A stretch of 64,000 nt of DNA, taken from positions 5,270,001 through 5,334,000 of the forward strand of contig NC_061154.1 in the NCBI RefSeq assembly GCF_905220365.1. The letters are read 5' to 3'. Position numbers and translations under genes: made by a program. A model generated the notes under the pieces. That model saw only the letters and a program-made list of their open reading frames with translations, was not told the DNA's origin and did not search any database. Source of the DNA: Vanessa cardui. Lineage: Eukaryota; Arthropoda; Insecta; Lepidoptera; Nymphalidae. Below are positions 53,395 to 64,000 of this stretch, one piece after another; the first letter of the stretch is position 1; each line of letters opens with the position of its first letter.

Positions 53395-53515
53395 AGAGAG
53401 GCGCGTGACCCGGCGCGTGCGTCGGCCGTGCGTAGTCATTAGTGCACGCGGGTGCGCGGGCGACCCGACCGCACGGTGCACGGCCCGCCGAGACCACGCT
53501 GCGTTTATTCTATCG
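53395..53515. promoter_or_regulatory. CpG-rich block downstream of ap
   Basis: Contains CCCGGCGCGTGCGTCGGCCG and CGCGGGTGCGCGGGCGACCC in AT-rich surroundings, with ORFs on both strands that show no domains. About 15 kb past ap. Candidate promoter or regulatory island. Confidence 0.25.
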
Positions 53516-55464
53516 AACACCCGTTATGTAGGTACCATTCTGTACTGTAGTTTATCCCATTGAACTAAAAAAATATACATATCGATAAATTACCCTAGTA
53601 ACAGGAAAAGTCGTGAAGTTTGTTTAACTTTGTATTTTATAGCTATATAAATTAAGTCCATTGTCCGTATGTAGAGAGAGTAGGTGATGATTGTAATCAT
53701 TTACACAAGTGTACTTTATTCCGAGATAGATAAACGAATGGACATTTTGTTACTAAGCTCCGGAATTATCGGTCCTTAGCCATCTAAAAAAAGGTTTATA
53801 AGTGTGGTAAGTGATGATGACAGTTTGCCTCGAAATTCATTCACATGGAATATGATAAAGATGTCTTAGGTCAAGATAACACCTTTCATAGAAACAATGG
53901 GCAGGTGTCGAAGGCGCTATCTCAATTTTTTACTTAGTTTATCGAAAACAATAAACAAAAGTGTCATTTATAATCATTTTAAGTCAAGTATTACATTTGT
54001 TTTTTTTTTATTTGCAATAAAATATAACTGATTATGAACCTATTGACAAATATTATAACAGTAAATATTTTTCCGGAATTTTTTATAGAAATTATAAGAA
54101 AAGAAATAAGAATTATTTTTACGATGATTATATATTGTAAACAAGAGGGACAGAAAATAAAATAATAAATCAAAAGTCATACACATAAAAAAGTCCATCC
54201 CCAATGATTATCAACACCAGGAGGACCGTGAAATTGTTCATATTTTATAATATTTGCTAACTTACAACGTTCAAATAGAACTAATTGTTTCCACCCCACG
54301 GTTTATACTTTTTCAAATCTTCTTTGCTTTATTTGTCCAAAGCTAACAGTACAAGTCAAAGCATTCAAGCGTTAAACTCTATAACAGCCTTTAAGTTGAT
54401 TTTAAAAAAATAAATATATATTTAATTTATATTATCAATGTTAGTTAGTTAATTACCAAATAAATTATCTGCGTTTACACTGAAATGTTTAGGAATTTAT
54501 ATTTATATTGAATGCACTCGAACTTTTATTTAATTATTGTTTTCATTGCTTATTTTTTTATTATTAGTACCCTAACATAGTTTTTAAGTTGCCATTGTTA
54601 TTAATAAGGCGACAGTATTTGTCTCAAATTATAATAATTATTATTTTGTTGTTTTGTTTTTTCCTAAAATGTTATTTGATTATTTATAATAAACTTCCAA
54701 AGATTTTATCGTCAACACTTTGATGATACAAAATTGAATTTAGATGTAATTAGTAATTAATTAATAATAATATTAATACCAGTAATTTTCACGTGATTCT
54801 TCTACGATTTACAATTGTACGTGAATAATTTATAAGATATTATTCGCTCGAAGTCCGCAACTTGAACCCGATTACCGTTGCAAGTGTTTAGTCGACATTA
54901 AAATATTCATGCTGGGGTTGATGTATTTACGGATTGTTAAAATTTGAGAACATTGTTTGATTTTTATTATTCCTTTTGTACTATTATGATACACAATATA
55001 TACTTGTGTATCGACAATCAACGTTTCGTTCTTCGATTATTATTTACATTTAATTAATTCACATTGTTTTAATTTTACGTAATAGTAATTAGAAACAAAA
55101 ATCAATACCTCTATGTTTCTGCTCTACTGTTCTTGGATTGAAGGTTGTCCGGTATCAAGGTTTGTGTATTCTTTAGCTTCCCTAGGAAACCGAACGGTTT
55201 GCTAACCGTTTGCTAAACTATAATTATATACAGATAGGGAGATGTTAGTAGATAAATTTATACCTATTGTTGACACTGTGTACAGCTTAGACGAATGGGG
55301 AGGGGATGATCAGAGTGAGTTGAGTTTAGGTATTGGCTTTAGATAAAATTTATTCCGAAGGAGCGGTGTTTTAGGCGTAAACAGGTATTTTTTTAATATT
55401 AAATCAAAATATATAATATTCTATCAGTATTCTGATTTTTAAATAGTTAATTGTTTTAATGATT

Positions 55465-55757
55465 TTTTTTATAGTGTTGGTTGGCTGACGAGCATATGGG
55501 CCACCGCATCGTAAGTGGTCACCATCACCCATAGACAATGACGCTGTTAGAAATATTACCTATTCCTTACATCGTCAATGTGCCACCAACCTTGGGAACT
55601 AAGATGTTATGTCCCTTGTACCTGTAGTTACACTGGCCCACTCTCACCCTTTAAACCGGAACACAACAATACTGAGTACTGTTATTTGGCGGTAGAATAA
55701 TTGATGAGTGGGTGGTACCTTCCCAGACGGGCTTGCACAAAGCCCTACCACCAATTA
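55465..55757 (+). repeat. GGGCCA-head short element, well-preserved copy B
   Basis: T-rich head, GTTGGCTGACGAGCATATGG, CACCAACCTTGGGAACTAAG, AACACAACAATACTGAGTAC, TTTGGCGGTAGAATAATTG, GTGGGTGGTACCTTCCCAG and TTGCACAAAGCCCTACCACC occur in order. Most complete copy of this family in the window. Confidence 0.72.
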
Positions 55758-56039
55758 AATGTATTTTTTTACAGGTTTGATAATATCGTTTATGTCATAA
55801 TTCATTTCGTCTGTATAGACAAGTAACATATTTAGTTTATTAAATAAACATGTTGATCTCGCCGGCTGGTTCTTTAAACATGTATTATTGTCCTTTAGTC
55901 GAGTTATTAATAAAAGTTGTATAAAAATATAAGAATATATATTCAGCATTAATATTAAATGTATCGAAAGCCAAAACATAATGGTACTGTTATTATTATC
56001 ATAGTTCTAAAATCGAAAATGCGTCCCTTTGTCTCTTTT

Positions 56040-56108
56040 TTTGTATGACGGTAGAATATGTGATAAATTGTTGGCGTCTCCCCGGACGGACTAGAAACAC
56101 CAAGTAAA
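56040..56108 (+). repeat. fragment of the GGGCCA-head short element
   Basis: Retains only the 3' part: GACGGTAGAATATGTGATAA, CTCCCCGGACGGACTAG and CACCAAGTAAA. Confidence 0.4.
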
Positions 56109-56945
56109 CAAACCTTCCAATGAAGAACATAAACAAAGAACGAATTAATTTCAAAATAAGCTTATAGAGGTTTGATCAAAGAATATTTTGGTAAGTACCT
56201 ACTTCATTTTAGTAATTTAATTTTAACGGTAATCGAACTCATTACTAACATTGTATAAAACTTGATAAACTACCACCATGCACATGGAGAAGTTTTTTCT
56301 TCTCTACAAGATTAAGTCTAATCGTAAAATGAATACAATAAAATTATTTTAATTTTAGGCTGAATTTTGAATTACTGTGGTCTATTATGAAAAGGTATAA
56401 AAATCCATAGGTATTATTAAAATTCTTTTTTTTAATTATATAGGTAGGTATATATATTTCTTTTTTGATAGGTCTGGTACTTTGTGGAATGACCAGTCTC
56501 AAGATATTGTATCATATTATAAATCATATATCAGGTGTCAGATGTCTGCGCTTATGAGCCCCGGTATTGTTTACTTGATATAATGAATTAATCTTTTTTT
56601 GTTATTGTGTGCAAAGAAATTAAACAAAACTCATTAAAATCTATAAATTCGCAACACATTGTAGCGAAAAATACCATTCCCAATATAGCTTTTCAATTAT
56701 CAAATAAATCAGCGTCTATATTTTCGTGAAAAATGTTTCGCCCACACAATGAAGTGCTTACTCTATTAAATACAGATTTAGTCCTCATTTATTTTCTTTG
56801 TGTATTATGCTTCAATATATTTATTAGTTTAATAGCTAATAATTAATACGATATTGAATTAAATTTACTTGCAATATATTTAGTAACTATTTACGACAAT
56901 ACCGTTGAACTTACGAATCCATTAGCAAAAGAATTACACAATGTA

Positions 56946-56947
<2 letters not shown>

Positions 56948-56977
<30 letters not shown>
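56948..56977. repeat. (TA)15 microsatellite
   Basis: Uninterrupted run of 15 TA dinucleotides, the longest perfect simple repeat I found. Confidence 0.95.
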
Positions 56978-56978
<1 letters not shown>

Positions 56979-57154
56979 TTATGTATAGATATACTTTGAT
57001 TATATACCCATAAAAAACACAGATAACTTTGGCTTATAGGTTTAAAGGCATATTATTCGATACAAGCTTTTATGAATGATAAAAAAGCGTGGAGTTATAC
57101 ATACATATATAATTGTATTTAACTAACATGACTGTATTTTTTAAACGTTGAAAA

Positions 57155-57335
57155 GGGTAACTACTGAATTTCTTGCTGGTTCTTCTCGGTACAATCTACA
57201 TTCCGAAACGGCGGTAGCTTCACTTATTGTTAAATGAAAATTCAAAAGATCTTGTAATTCAATAAAGTTTAATTTTGATTTTGTGTTGAATCTTGAAGAA
57301 ATGTGTAAAATATATCTTATCAATGGTAATACGTT
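57155..57335 (+). repeat. probable LINE 3'-end fragment
   Basis: Contains AACTACTGAATTTCTTGCTG, GTTCTTCTCGGTACAATCTA and CCGAAACGGCGGTAGCTTC, a phrase I recall from the 3' ends of lepidopteran non-LTR retrotransposons, followed by AT-rich sequence. An ORF on the minus strand here is incidental. Family not determined. Confidence 0.4.
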
Positions 57336-57396
57336 ATTTAATAAATAAAAAGATTTTTAAACAGTATATTTTGCACGTTTCTGTTCCAACGCTAAA

Positions 57397-57588
57397 ATGC
57401 TCAGAGGTTTAGTTGCAGCAGAATCGATTTATAACATTCAAATGAAATGGTTCGAGAGTCTACCAGGAGAATTTGTGGTAAGCGAATCCATCAATACACT
57501 ACCACTTCCTACCAGCGATTTCAGGTATCCAGATGAAATTTACTCAACGCACCAAACTCAAACAAATTTATTTATTCTTTGCATTTGA
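57397..57588 (+). pseudogene. relic of a Helitron Pif1-like helicase ORF (tentative)
   Basis: A 63-codon ORF. Residues 3-40 (RGLVAAESIYNIQMKWFESL, then PGEFVVSESINTL) resemble the stretch of Helitron/Pif1-like helicases in which an R-A-I-L-A segment is followed by an N-containing linker, LPGE and a serine-rich S-x-D/N segment. A later YPDEI fits the YP-x-E that often follows. No Walker A or B motif or Rep domain lies nearby, so at best this is a short fragment of a dead autonomous Helitron. The GTGGTAAGC inside could also be read as a splice donor of an unknown exon. The similarity is from memory and untested. Confidence 0.35.
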
Positions 57589-57685
57589 GAGAAGAAAAAT
57601 GGCAACATATAATATACCACAGACCGATAATATTTTCACGAATCGTTAATTACTAGAAATACAACAAAAGCTACAGTACAAGTAA

Positions 57686-57777
57686 GGTCATGTACGAGCT
57701 TTTGAATAACCTGAATTTATAAAAATACAATATAAGTACACGTTTTGGTCATGTACGAGCGTTTGAACAACCTGAGT
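57686..57777 (+). repeat. ~31-bp imperfect direct repeat, period 61 bp
   Basis: GGTCATGTACGAGC is followed by TTTTGAATAACCTGAATT at 57686-57717 and by GTTTGAACAACCTGAGT at 57747-57777, with only three or four differences. The second unit opens the coding-like stretch at 57751, while the first runs into a stop after ten codons. Confidence 0.8.
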
Positions 57778-57912
57778 GCAATCACTGTTGAGGCAGGCGG
57801 CGCTAATATTCTGCACGGTCTCGGCGTCACAACTGAAAACATCTTCCCAGGAGGTAATGAGAATCGTTTTCCATTGTATTTTAAGATGGTAATAATAACG
57901 ACATATCATTAA
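57751..57912 (+). pseudogene. unidentified coding-like 53-codon stretch
   Basis: ATG ORF reading MYERLNNLSAITVEAGGANI then LHGLGVTTENIFPGG, followed by a less protein-like end and a TAA stop. Codon use and composition up to about residue 35 look like a real exon, and a donor-like CCAGGAG/GTAATG falls right there. The partial upstream duplicate (57686) changes AAT/AAC silently but also has CTT for CGT. I do not recognise the family. With the helicase-like fragment 160 bp upstream on the same strand, it may be a remnant of a transposon or captured gene. The minus-strand ORF over the same bases is taken as a shadow. Confidence 0.25.
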
Positions 57913-58017
57913 TTACCTATACAGGTTATACCGAGGGTAAATACTTAAACCTCTCGTCTCTTATTAAGGTCCGTGATGTGATATTCATCAAGATTATTTT
58001 CTTATGGCGTATATATG

Positions 58018-58324
58018 ACGAGTCGAGATGGCCCAGTGGTTAGAAAGTGTGCATCTTAATCGATGATTGCGGGTTCAAACCCAGGCAAGCACCGCTGATT
58101 CATGTGCTTGATTTGTCTTTATAATTCATCTCGTGCTCAACGGTGAAGGAAAACATCGTGAGGAAACCTGCATGTGACAAATTTTCATAGAATTTCTGCC
58201 ACATGTGTATTCCACCAACCCGCATTGGAACAGCGTGGTGGAATATGTTCCAAACCTATTCCTCAAAGGGAGAGGAGGCCTTTAGCCCAGCAGTGGGAAT
58301 TTACAGGCTGTTGTTTATGTTGTT
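58018..58324 (+). mobile_element. tRNA-derived SINE (Metulj-like) inserted next to another short element
   Basis: Plus-strand copy with head GAGATGGCCCAGTGG, B box GGTTCAAACCC and a TTGTTTATGTTGTT tail. Target duplication GTATATATG lies at 58009-58017 and 58325-58333. The right-hand duplication runs straight into the head of the next element (ATATGGGCCATCTGATGG), so the SINE landed at that element's edge. Confidence 0.85.
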
Positions 58325-58325
58325 G

Positions 58326-58550
58326 TATATATGGGCCATCTGATGGTAAGTGGTACTCACATAGACAATAGCGCTGTAAGAAATATTAACCGTTTCTTGT
58401 GCTACCAATGCTCCACCAACCTTTTGAACTTAGATCTCTTGTGTAGCTCTGGCTCACTCACTCTTCAAACTGGAACACAACAATACTTAATACTGATGAG
58501 TGGCTGATACCTACGGGCTTGCAACGCCCATCAAGCAAAGATTTGTACTA
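58326..58550 (+). repeat. GGGCCA-head short element, copy C
   Basis: Head TATATGGGCCATCTGATGG, then GCGCTGTAAGAAATATTAAC, CTCCACCAACC, CTCTGGCTCACTCACTC, GGAACACAACAATACTTA and GGGCTTGCAACGCCC. It is shorter than copies A and B because of internal deletions. Confidence 0.65.
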
Positions 58551-60659
58551 CTTACTACAGCTTTACAAGGTTTATTCGTGAATGATCATATTTAATAAAT
58601 GCACCACAAATGTTTGTGCAACAATAACGTTAAATTAAATAAATAAATCGATAGCACTATAAAAAAGATTCAAACGACAATACCAAATAATAACAATAAT
58701 TATATTTCATACACCGGGTTGACGTCGCGAAACCTGTTATATAAATGGTCACAATTAGGTTGTAACGTGTCTAATTCCAAAGAGGATATTAATAATAAGG
58801 TTTACATTCATAAAAATTGACGATCAAGGTTGATCCGTCTTAAAAAAGTAGTTCCGATTGTTCTGTCCTACGGTAGGAATGTACAGGATAGCTAGTTGAA
58901 TTGAATGGGCAATTTTTTACGGTAACCTACGTTTAAATCTTCCTTTTAATTCGATTAATTAATGTACGTTGCAATTATTCTATATAAGAGAACGAGATGA
59001 TTGCTTTGAAGAGGAATTTCAATGATGTAACATAAAAATGAGATAAAAATAGAAAAAAAAGAAATATTTTATACTTTATTGTTTTCGAGTTATTTAAAAA
59101 AGAAAAACGTACACATATCACCATGTCACTATTCCGTGCTATAATAATTTGTACATTAATTATTTTTAATTTTAATCTGTATGTATTTAATTAAGTCTTT
59201 AATGTTAACATATAAAAACTGTACAAGAAAATAATATAATATTCTAATTAGCATATTAATGGCAATACTTCCTGAATAGAATGCAATCTCTAGAAACTAA
59301 TTAAAATTAATCATTTTATTATAATTTAAATTATACATCACGCTTATATTATGAAGAGGTATGTTTATGTTTTATATATAGTATTACAATCGAATGGAAA
59401 TAAAATGGTCGTCTTTGCGGTCCGGAAAAAATGTATTGTAATGAAAACGTATTATAATTGCTATGATAGTGCTTCTAGGACTGGGACTAGGATCCTAGGG
59501 ATCATAGGATTTGTATAGGAATCCTTAAAAATCATTACAATAATCCTCCAAATACTTTAAAAAACGAACCAATCAGAGTCTATTAGTTTGCTGATAAGAC
59601 TTAAAATATACGAAACGATATAACGAGTATATAATTTTAAAAACGTTAATAACAGTTTTTATTCGATTCATCAAAATGAAAAACGTCAGTTGACAATTAA
59701 GATGGCGATGTATATTGACTGTAGTAAAATCAGTAAATGTTTTCAATTTCGCGTCGGTCACACTACAGGAACGAGATGTAAGCTAGCCATGTACTATCAC
59801 TATCCCAACAGACAGTCGCTGCATCTTGGTAGATTGAAAAAATGACTCATTACATAAATCACGATTTGTAACTAAATATACATAACATATAATACTTGTA
59901 GGGTAGGGGATCCTGGAAAGGATGAGACATCAAACAGATTGATCGAGTAAAGTATAAGATTGAGGGTGCAACGCCCCCTTTGAAATGAAACTTTCATAAA
60001 ATCCTTGTTAAACACGCCTCTCCATTACGCAATACGAGGGTACTCTCCAAATTTTCAATTTCTATGTATTATATTTTAGGTTTTACGGTGATATAATCAT
60101 TCAGGATGCATTTTATGTATTCCATTTAATTTATATAATTACGGGTGATTTAATTAGCAAAATAAATAAATCATTACCAATATTATCGGTTGAGCGATCG
60201 CCCCTCGTGCCCCTCACAAGCCTCTCTAATTGGTAAAGAGCGCCAGGGGATGATCACTGACATATGCCAAGCTCTGACTGGATCATTATCTCCAATCAAC
60301 CGTAAAACGTGCACATCAAATTTCAACTTTATAACAGTTTAAATTCGCGGTACAGATTTCAAAAAACGCTTGTCATTATAATAGTAATTAAATAAAAAAG
60401 AAAAAGATTTCATTCACAGCCACACACAATCTCGTTTCAAGTTTATTTTCGGAGACTTGAGCCCAATTTCGTATTTTTTTTAATTAGCGTGGATAATCTT
60501 GTATAAATTTTATGATGCGTTACAACTAAAAAAATATGACAATAAAGCATTTGATGTGACAATGGTACAAAACGCATTACAATAGCGAAGCACCATACAT
60601 CATAAGGCTGTTCGCACACCACGCAATTTGCCACTAATGAAGTCATTGTCGCGACACCG

Positions 60660-61000
60660 ACACATGCACTCTAACCGAGTAATTGTTCCATTCACTGAAC
60701 TCAACCCTAGCGATTTAATTTTATGGTATTCGCCGCCCGATATGATAATCATCGAGTTTGAAATATTGCTTGTCAATTTGTGTTTGCTGGCGTGGTAATG
60801 ATGTCGGTTGCCTTTATTGCCGGCTTCCGAGGCTCGTTACACAAACATCGTTATCATTAACGTGGAGAGTGTGATTGTGTCTGTAAAGTTATGTATCGTG
60901 GGTTTTTGTAATTGAATTATAGACATGAGTTGCGGTCTCCCGTTCCTCGCTCGTAGCCGCAACTGTGCTTCGAGCAATAAAAACCGATTACAAACAGTGG
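60660..61000. promoter_or_regulatory. GC-moderate unique block, candidate conserved element
   Basis: Less AT-rich than its flanks and free of recognised repeats. Includes GTCGGTTGCCTTTATTGCCG, CTTCCGAGGCTCGTTACAC and CGTAGCCGCAACTGTGCTTC. No coding signal. Offered only as a candidate non-coding element. Confidence 0.15.
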
Positions 61001-61639
61001 GTGACTAACTGAATTAAAAAAAAAACATGTCCGTTCTCTCATGCGTTTGCTTTATAAATTTCAATTCAAAACAAAACACAACAACTATAACGCGGGATAT
61101 AGAGACAGTTAAGTAGTTTTATCTTTATGCAAATATAACATTCGAGGCATCCTTTATTGTATCCGTTATCTGTTGACGTGTAATGTTAAAAGCTGCGCCG
61201 CGTCGGGAGCGACAGGTGCGAGATCACAACGTGTGTAATCTTACTTGGTGTATCATAAGTCACGGGGGTCGAGTGTACCCCATGCGATCCCCTATGGTAC
61301 AGTCAAGCGTCACTTGCAGCAGATTTTACGGATTAGCCGCTACAATGCCCCCTTCGCCACCTGATCTCAATGAAATGAGATGCGGCGAATGACCAAGGTA
61401 TTATTTTGTTCGCATTTTAGATTAAGCTAAGTCGAGGGAGGCATTCGTTTATTGTTGACTTTTTATTTAACTTTTAATTATGTTATTTATCTGTATATTA
61501 TTTACTAAAATTTTAGATTAAATTATTATTATAGCCTGTAATTGTCCCTCTTTTGAATTCAGAGGGATTTCGGCTAATTTTACCACGTTTCTGCAATTTA
61601 AGATTGATTAGTGTTGACTATGTTTTTCTTCACGCCCCG

Positions 61640-61752
61640 CGCCCCGCGCACGTATAAATTATAAACCTAAATTTAGCTTATAAAATATCAGCGGCGCTGC
61701 TTTGAACATACAACCATCGAAGGAGACGTTTTCTAACCACTGATCCATCTCG
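61640..61752 (-). repeat. degenerate 5' part of a Metulj-like SINE, minus strand
   Basis: CGTATAAATTATAAACC, CAGCGGCGCTGC and TTTTCTAACCACTGATCCATC match the reverse of the SINE head and upper body, with many substitutions. The distal half is missing. Confidence 0.45.
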
Positions 61753-62300
61753 TTTAATACAAACACTTTATCCAAACTAACACTATAAATAGAAAGTAAG
61801 TTTGTTTATTACGTTATCACATCTTAACTACTCAATCGAATGTCAAGATATTTTGTATAAATTATGTAAGGGTCCCGAATAGAACATTGGGTACCACCTG
61901 CCTCATCAGCAACGGGCGAAGTCATAGGCGGACACTTGTGTTTATATATATTTCAATTCATAAGCTTTATTGTTCAATGAATGCTTCCCGTTATGGTTTA
62001 ATATAATCGTGTTATCCGCGCTATGCTCACGGCACCCGAATGTTTCGTGGTTTGAAAAGACGAATCTTTACCGAAGTTTTTGCGTTCAAACCAATGATAG
62101 TCGAAAGAATAATATAATAATAAAGCCTTTTTATTTCTTATACTGTTAACATATTTTATAAAAGAAAATACTTATATCTATGTTAGTGTTGTGTTATTTC
62201 TGGTTTTTATTTATTTATTTTTTTTTTTGTTAAATTATGCTATAGCAACCCCTTCGTAGGGTATAGGCCTCCTCCAATTCTTTCCATTTTTTCCTAGTCG

Positions 62301-62634
62301 CTAGAGCTGAGATGGCCCAGTGGAGAGCTGAGATGGCCCAGTGGTTAGAACGCGTGCATCTTAACCGATGATTGCGGGTTCAAACCCAGGCAAGCACCAC
62401 TATATATATGTGCTTAATTTGTGTTTATAATTCATCTCGTGCTCGGCGGTGAAGGAAAACATCGCGAGGAAACCTGCATGTGTCTAATTTCATACAAATT
62501 CTGCCACATGTGCATTCCATCAACCCGCATTGGAACAGCGTGGTGGAATATGTTCCAAACCCTCTCCTTAATGGAAGAGGAGGCCTTATCTCAGCAGTGG
62601 GAAATGTACAGGCTGTTACTTTACTTTACTTTAC
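62301..62634 (+). mobile_element. tRNA-derived SINE (Metulj-like) with duplicated head
   Basis: Plus-strand copy flanked by the target duplication TTTTCCTAGTCG (62289-62300 and 62635-62646). Its first 21 bp (AGAGCTGAGATGGCCCAGTGG) are tandemly duplicated at 62303-62323 and 62324-62344, so it carries two A-box-like heads before a single B box GGTTCAAACCC. The tail is TTACTTTACTTTAC. ORFs through it are incidental. Confidence 0.88.
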
Positions 62635-63175
62635 TTTTCCTAGTCGAAAGAATACTTTTTGTAAATTTAGTCTCGTTGCTCGTCGGAGAAAAAAACAGTC
62701 TGCAGAAAATATCGAATGAAAATATAGCAATCGTGTAACTAATCCTAATAACGTTGTGGAGTACGATCCAATTCCCTTTCTATAAGTTAGGCTTTGGCCC
62801 TTGGCCAGTAGTGTTATATCATAATGTTATTCTCCGACCTCTGCTCGAACAAAAACCTTTTTACCTTTCTATTTCTATCCTCTCAAAAAAAAAAAAAAAA
62901 TTTAAATATCTACAAAAAGAAATATAGATAAATACGACATTTTATAATGTTTACGTCATTCATTAAATTGTTTTTTTTTTTTAAGTTCTTCCCTTTCTAC
63001 TATTGACTAATAGTTTTTACTAGTTTTAAAGCTAAGCTAAATTGTTGAGTTCGTTTCTATGTAAAATTTTATTTAGAAAACACTGGTCCCGGTCCGTAAA
63101 CTATATATTTTAAATAGTTATTTTTATGACACACAGCCAGCCTGTTAAAATTTCGCATATCTTTTTAACTGAATA

Positions 63176-63290
63176 TCACGGGTTCTAAATCAGGCAAGCA
63201 CCATAGAGTTTCCGTGTGCTGATACTAATAATAATACACATCGCGCTTGGCAGTGAAGTTTAACTAAAACACGTAGTTGCCATCTTATCC
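63176..63290 (+). repeat. degenerate Metulj-like SINE fragment
   Basis: CACGGGTTCTAAATCAGGCA and AGCACCATAGAG, followed by GTGTGCTGATACTAAT and CGCGCTTGGCAGTGAAG, follow the order of the SINE from B box to mid-body, heavily diverged. Confidence 0.45.
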
Positions 63291-64000
63291 TCGATCAACT
63301 GGTAAAAAGATACTAGAATAGAGGTAGAATATTCTGTTCACTTTTTGAGAATCTGATCTGAAAATAAACGAATGATTTCATATGCTGAGTATTGACTATC
63401 TAACAAAATATAATATAATACTGCGATTTTATTGAACGATTAAATTGTTTTCATGTTTCTGAATAAAGAGTTACACGTCTCTTTATAATTAAAAGTAAAA
63501 ATATTCAAGCGTCCGTTTTCAGCGGAATATATTTCGGTAATAAACGTTAAATTATATTAAATTCGTAGTTTTGGCATGCGTTGATATTCATTCAAAACAA
63601 AAGATTGTAAACCGACTATCATAGTACACAAGTTTGTGGGTGTACTTAGCGAAGACGATCAGGGACCTTTGCTTACTTATCACAGCTATTACAATGACAA
63701 AGCTATAAAGTTGTAACTAGCGTTTGTCTTATGAAATGTGTCACTCGTGTTAAAGTACTTTATGTTCCATTCGACTACCTTTTTCATTTTGTACAAGGGA
63801 TAAGAAAAATAAAAACAAACTTAAAAGCAGTACAGGCATTGTACAGTTTGTATAGAGGTAACACTCGCTGTGTGCTTGACATACATGTCTAATAAGTGGC
63901 GGCTCCGTAAAGAGCCTTTAAAAATACACAAGTGTAACGAGAATTTCTTTTCCTTTACTTTTTTGACGTAAAATAGTTTTTTTATGAAATATATGATTAA

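Larger units (their letters stand above)
38841..64000. other. ap downstream intergenic region without a supported gene
   Basis: About 25 kb of mostly AT-rich DNA. No ORF longer than about 105 codons is present, and the longer ones are read through SINEs. Recognisable content is repeats, a Helitron-helicase-like relic near 57.4 kb, a coding-like stretch near 57.75 kb and a few GC-richer islands (46.6, 53.4, 60.7-61.0 and 61.2 kb). The stretches 38.9-44.3, 48.3-52.5 and 53.6-55.4 kb hold nothing I can name. It may contain ap regulatory DNA, by analogy with other developmental genes. Confidence 0.55.

Noticed and set aside
57688..57909. 73-codon minus-strand ORF
   Set aside because: It overlaps the more protein-like plus-strand stretch at 57751 and reads the direct repeat backwards; taken as a shadow.
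62421..62738. 105- and 79-codon ORFs, with similar ones at 20028, 47851 and 58174
   Set aside because: All read through copies of the same SINE, so the similarity between them reflects the repeat, not protein.
1..64000. CRISPR arrays, rRNA genes, bacterial-type operons
   Set aside because: None seen; the introns and repeat families show eukaryotic nuclear DNA.
38841..64000. A second apterous paralogue downstream
   Set aside because: No LIM or homeodomain codons were found on either strand after 38098.

Overview
The window looks like nuclear DNA from a lepidopteran insect, probably a butterfly. The base composition is strongly AT-rich, and the interspersed repeats are families I associate with Lepidoptera: a tRNA-derived SINE resembling Metulj (described from Heliconius), a second short element with a GGGCCA-type head, and small Helitrons with TC/CTAG ends. 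Family names are from memory; no database search was possible.

The only gene I can support firmly is the 3' part of an apterous-type LIM-homeodomain gene (ap) on the + strand. Four coding exons join in frame: the second LIM domain (20238-20411), a proline-rich linker with a basic AT-hook-like patch (20522-20778), homeodomain residues 1-46 (30215-30417), and homeodomain residues 47-60 plus the C-terminal tail and stop (37892-38098). Together they encode about 279 residues. The start codon and the first LIM domain are not visible, so bases 1-20237 are most simply the 3' part of a very long upstream intron. Whether this is the A or B paralogue of apterous cannot be settled from this fragment.

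Region by region: 1-20237 is AT-rich intron with a few GC-rich islands, one small Helitron-like element at 6103 and a second at 13344, a 58-bp near-perfect palindrome at 5686, and two SINEs at 16070 and 19874. The 110-bp intron after the LIM2 exon is short. The 9.4-kb intron 20779-30214 carries a strong match to the CTCF consensus at 27334 and a minus-strand coding-like stretch near 25.7 kb. The 7.5-kb intron 30418-37891 carries a Helitron at 30934 and promoter-like GC-rich islands at 31.8-33.1 and 36.3-37.1 kb. The presumed 3' UTR after 38098 contains a 196-bp Tc1/mariner-type MITE. The remaining ~25 kb (38841-64000) has no convincing gene. It holds SINE copies, one of them flanked by unusually long direct duplications, copies of the second short-element family, a probable relic of a Helitron helicase ORF, an unidentified coding-like 53-codon stretch, and AT-rich DNA that may include ap regulatory sequence.

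The ap product is expected to be a nuclear transcription factor. Its LIM domains bind a Chip/LDB-type cofactor and its homeodomain binds TAAT-type sites. In insects it specifies dorsal identity of the wing. The regulatory proposals below rest on motifs and local composition only.
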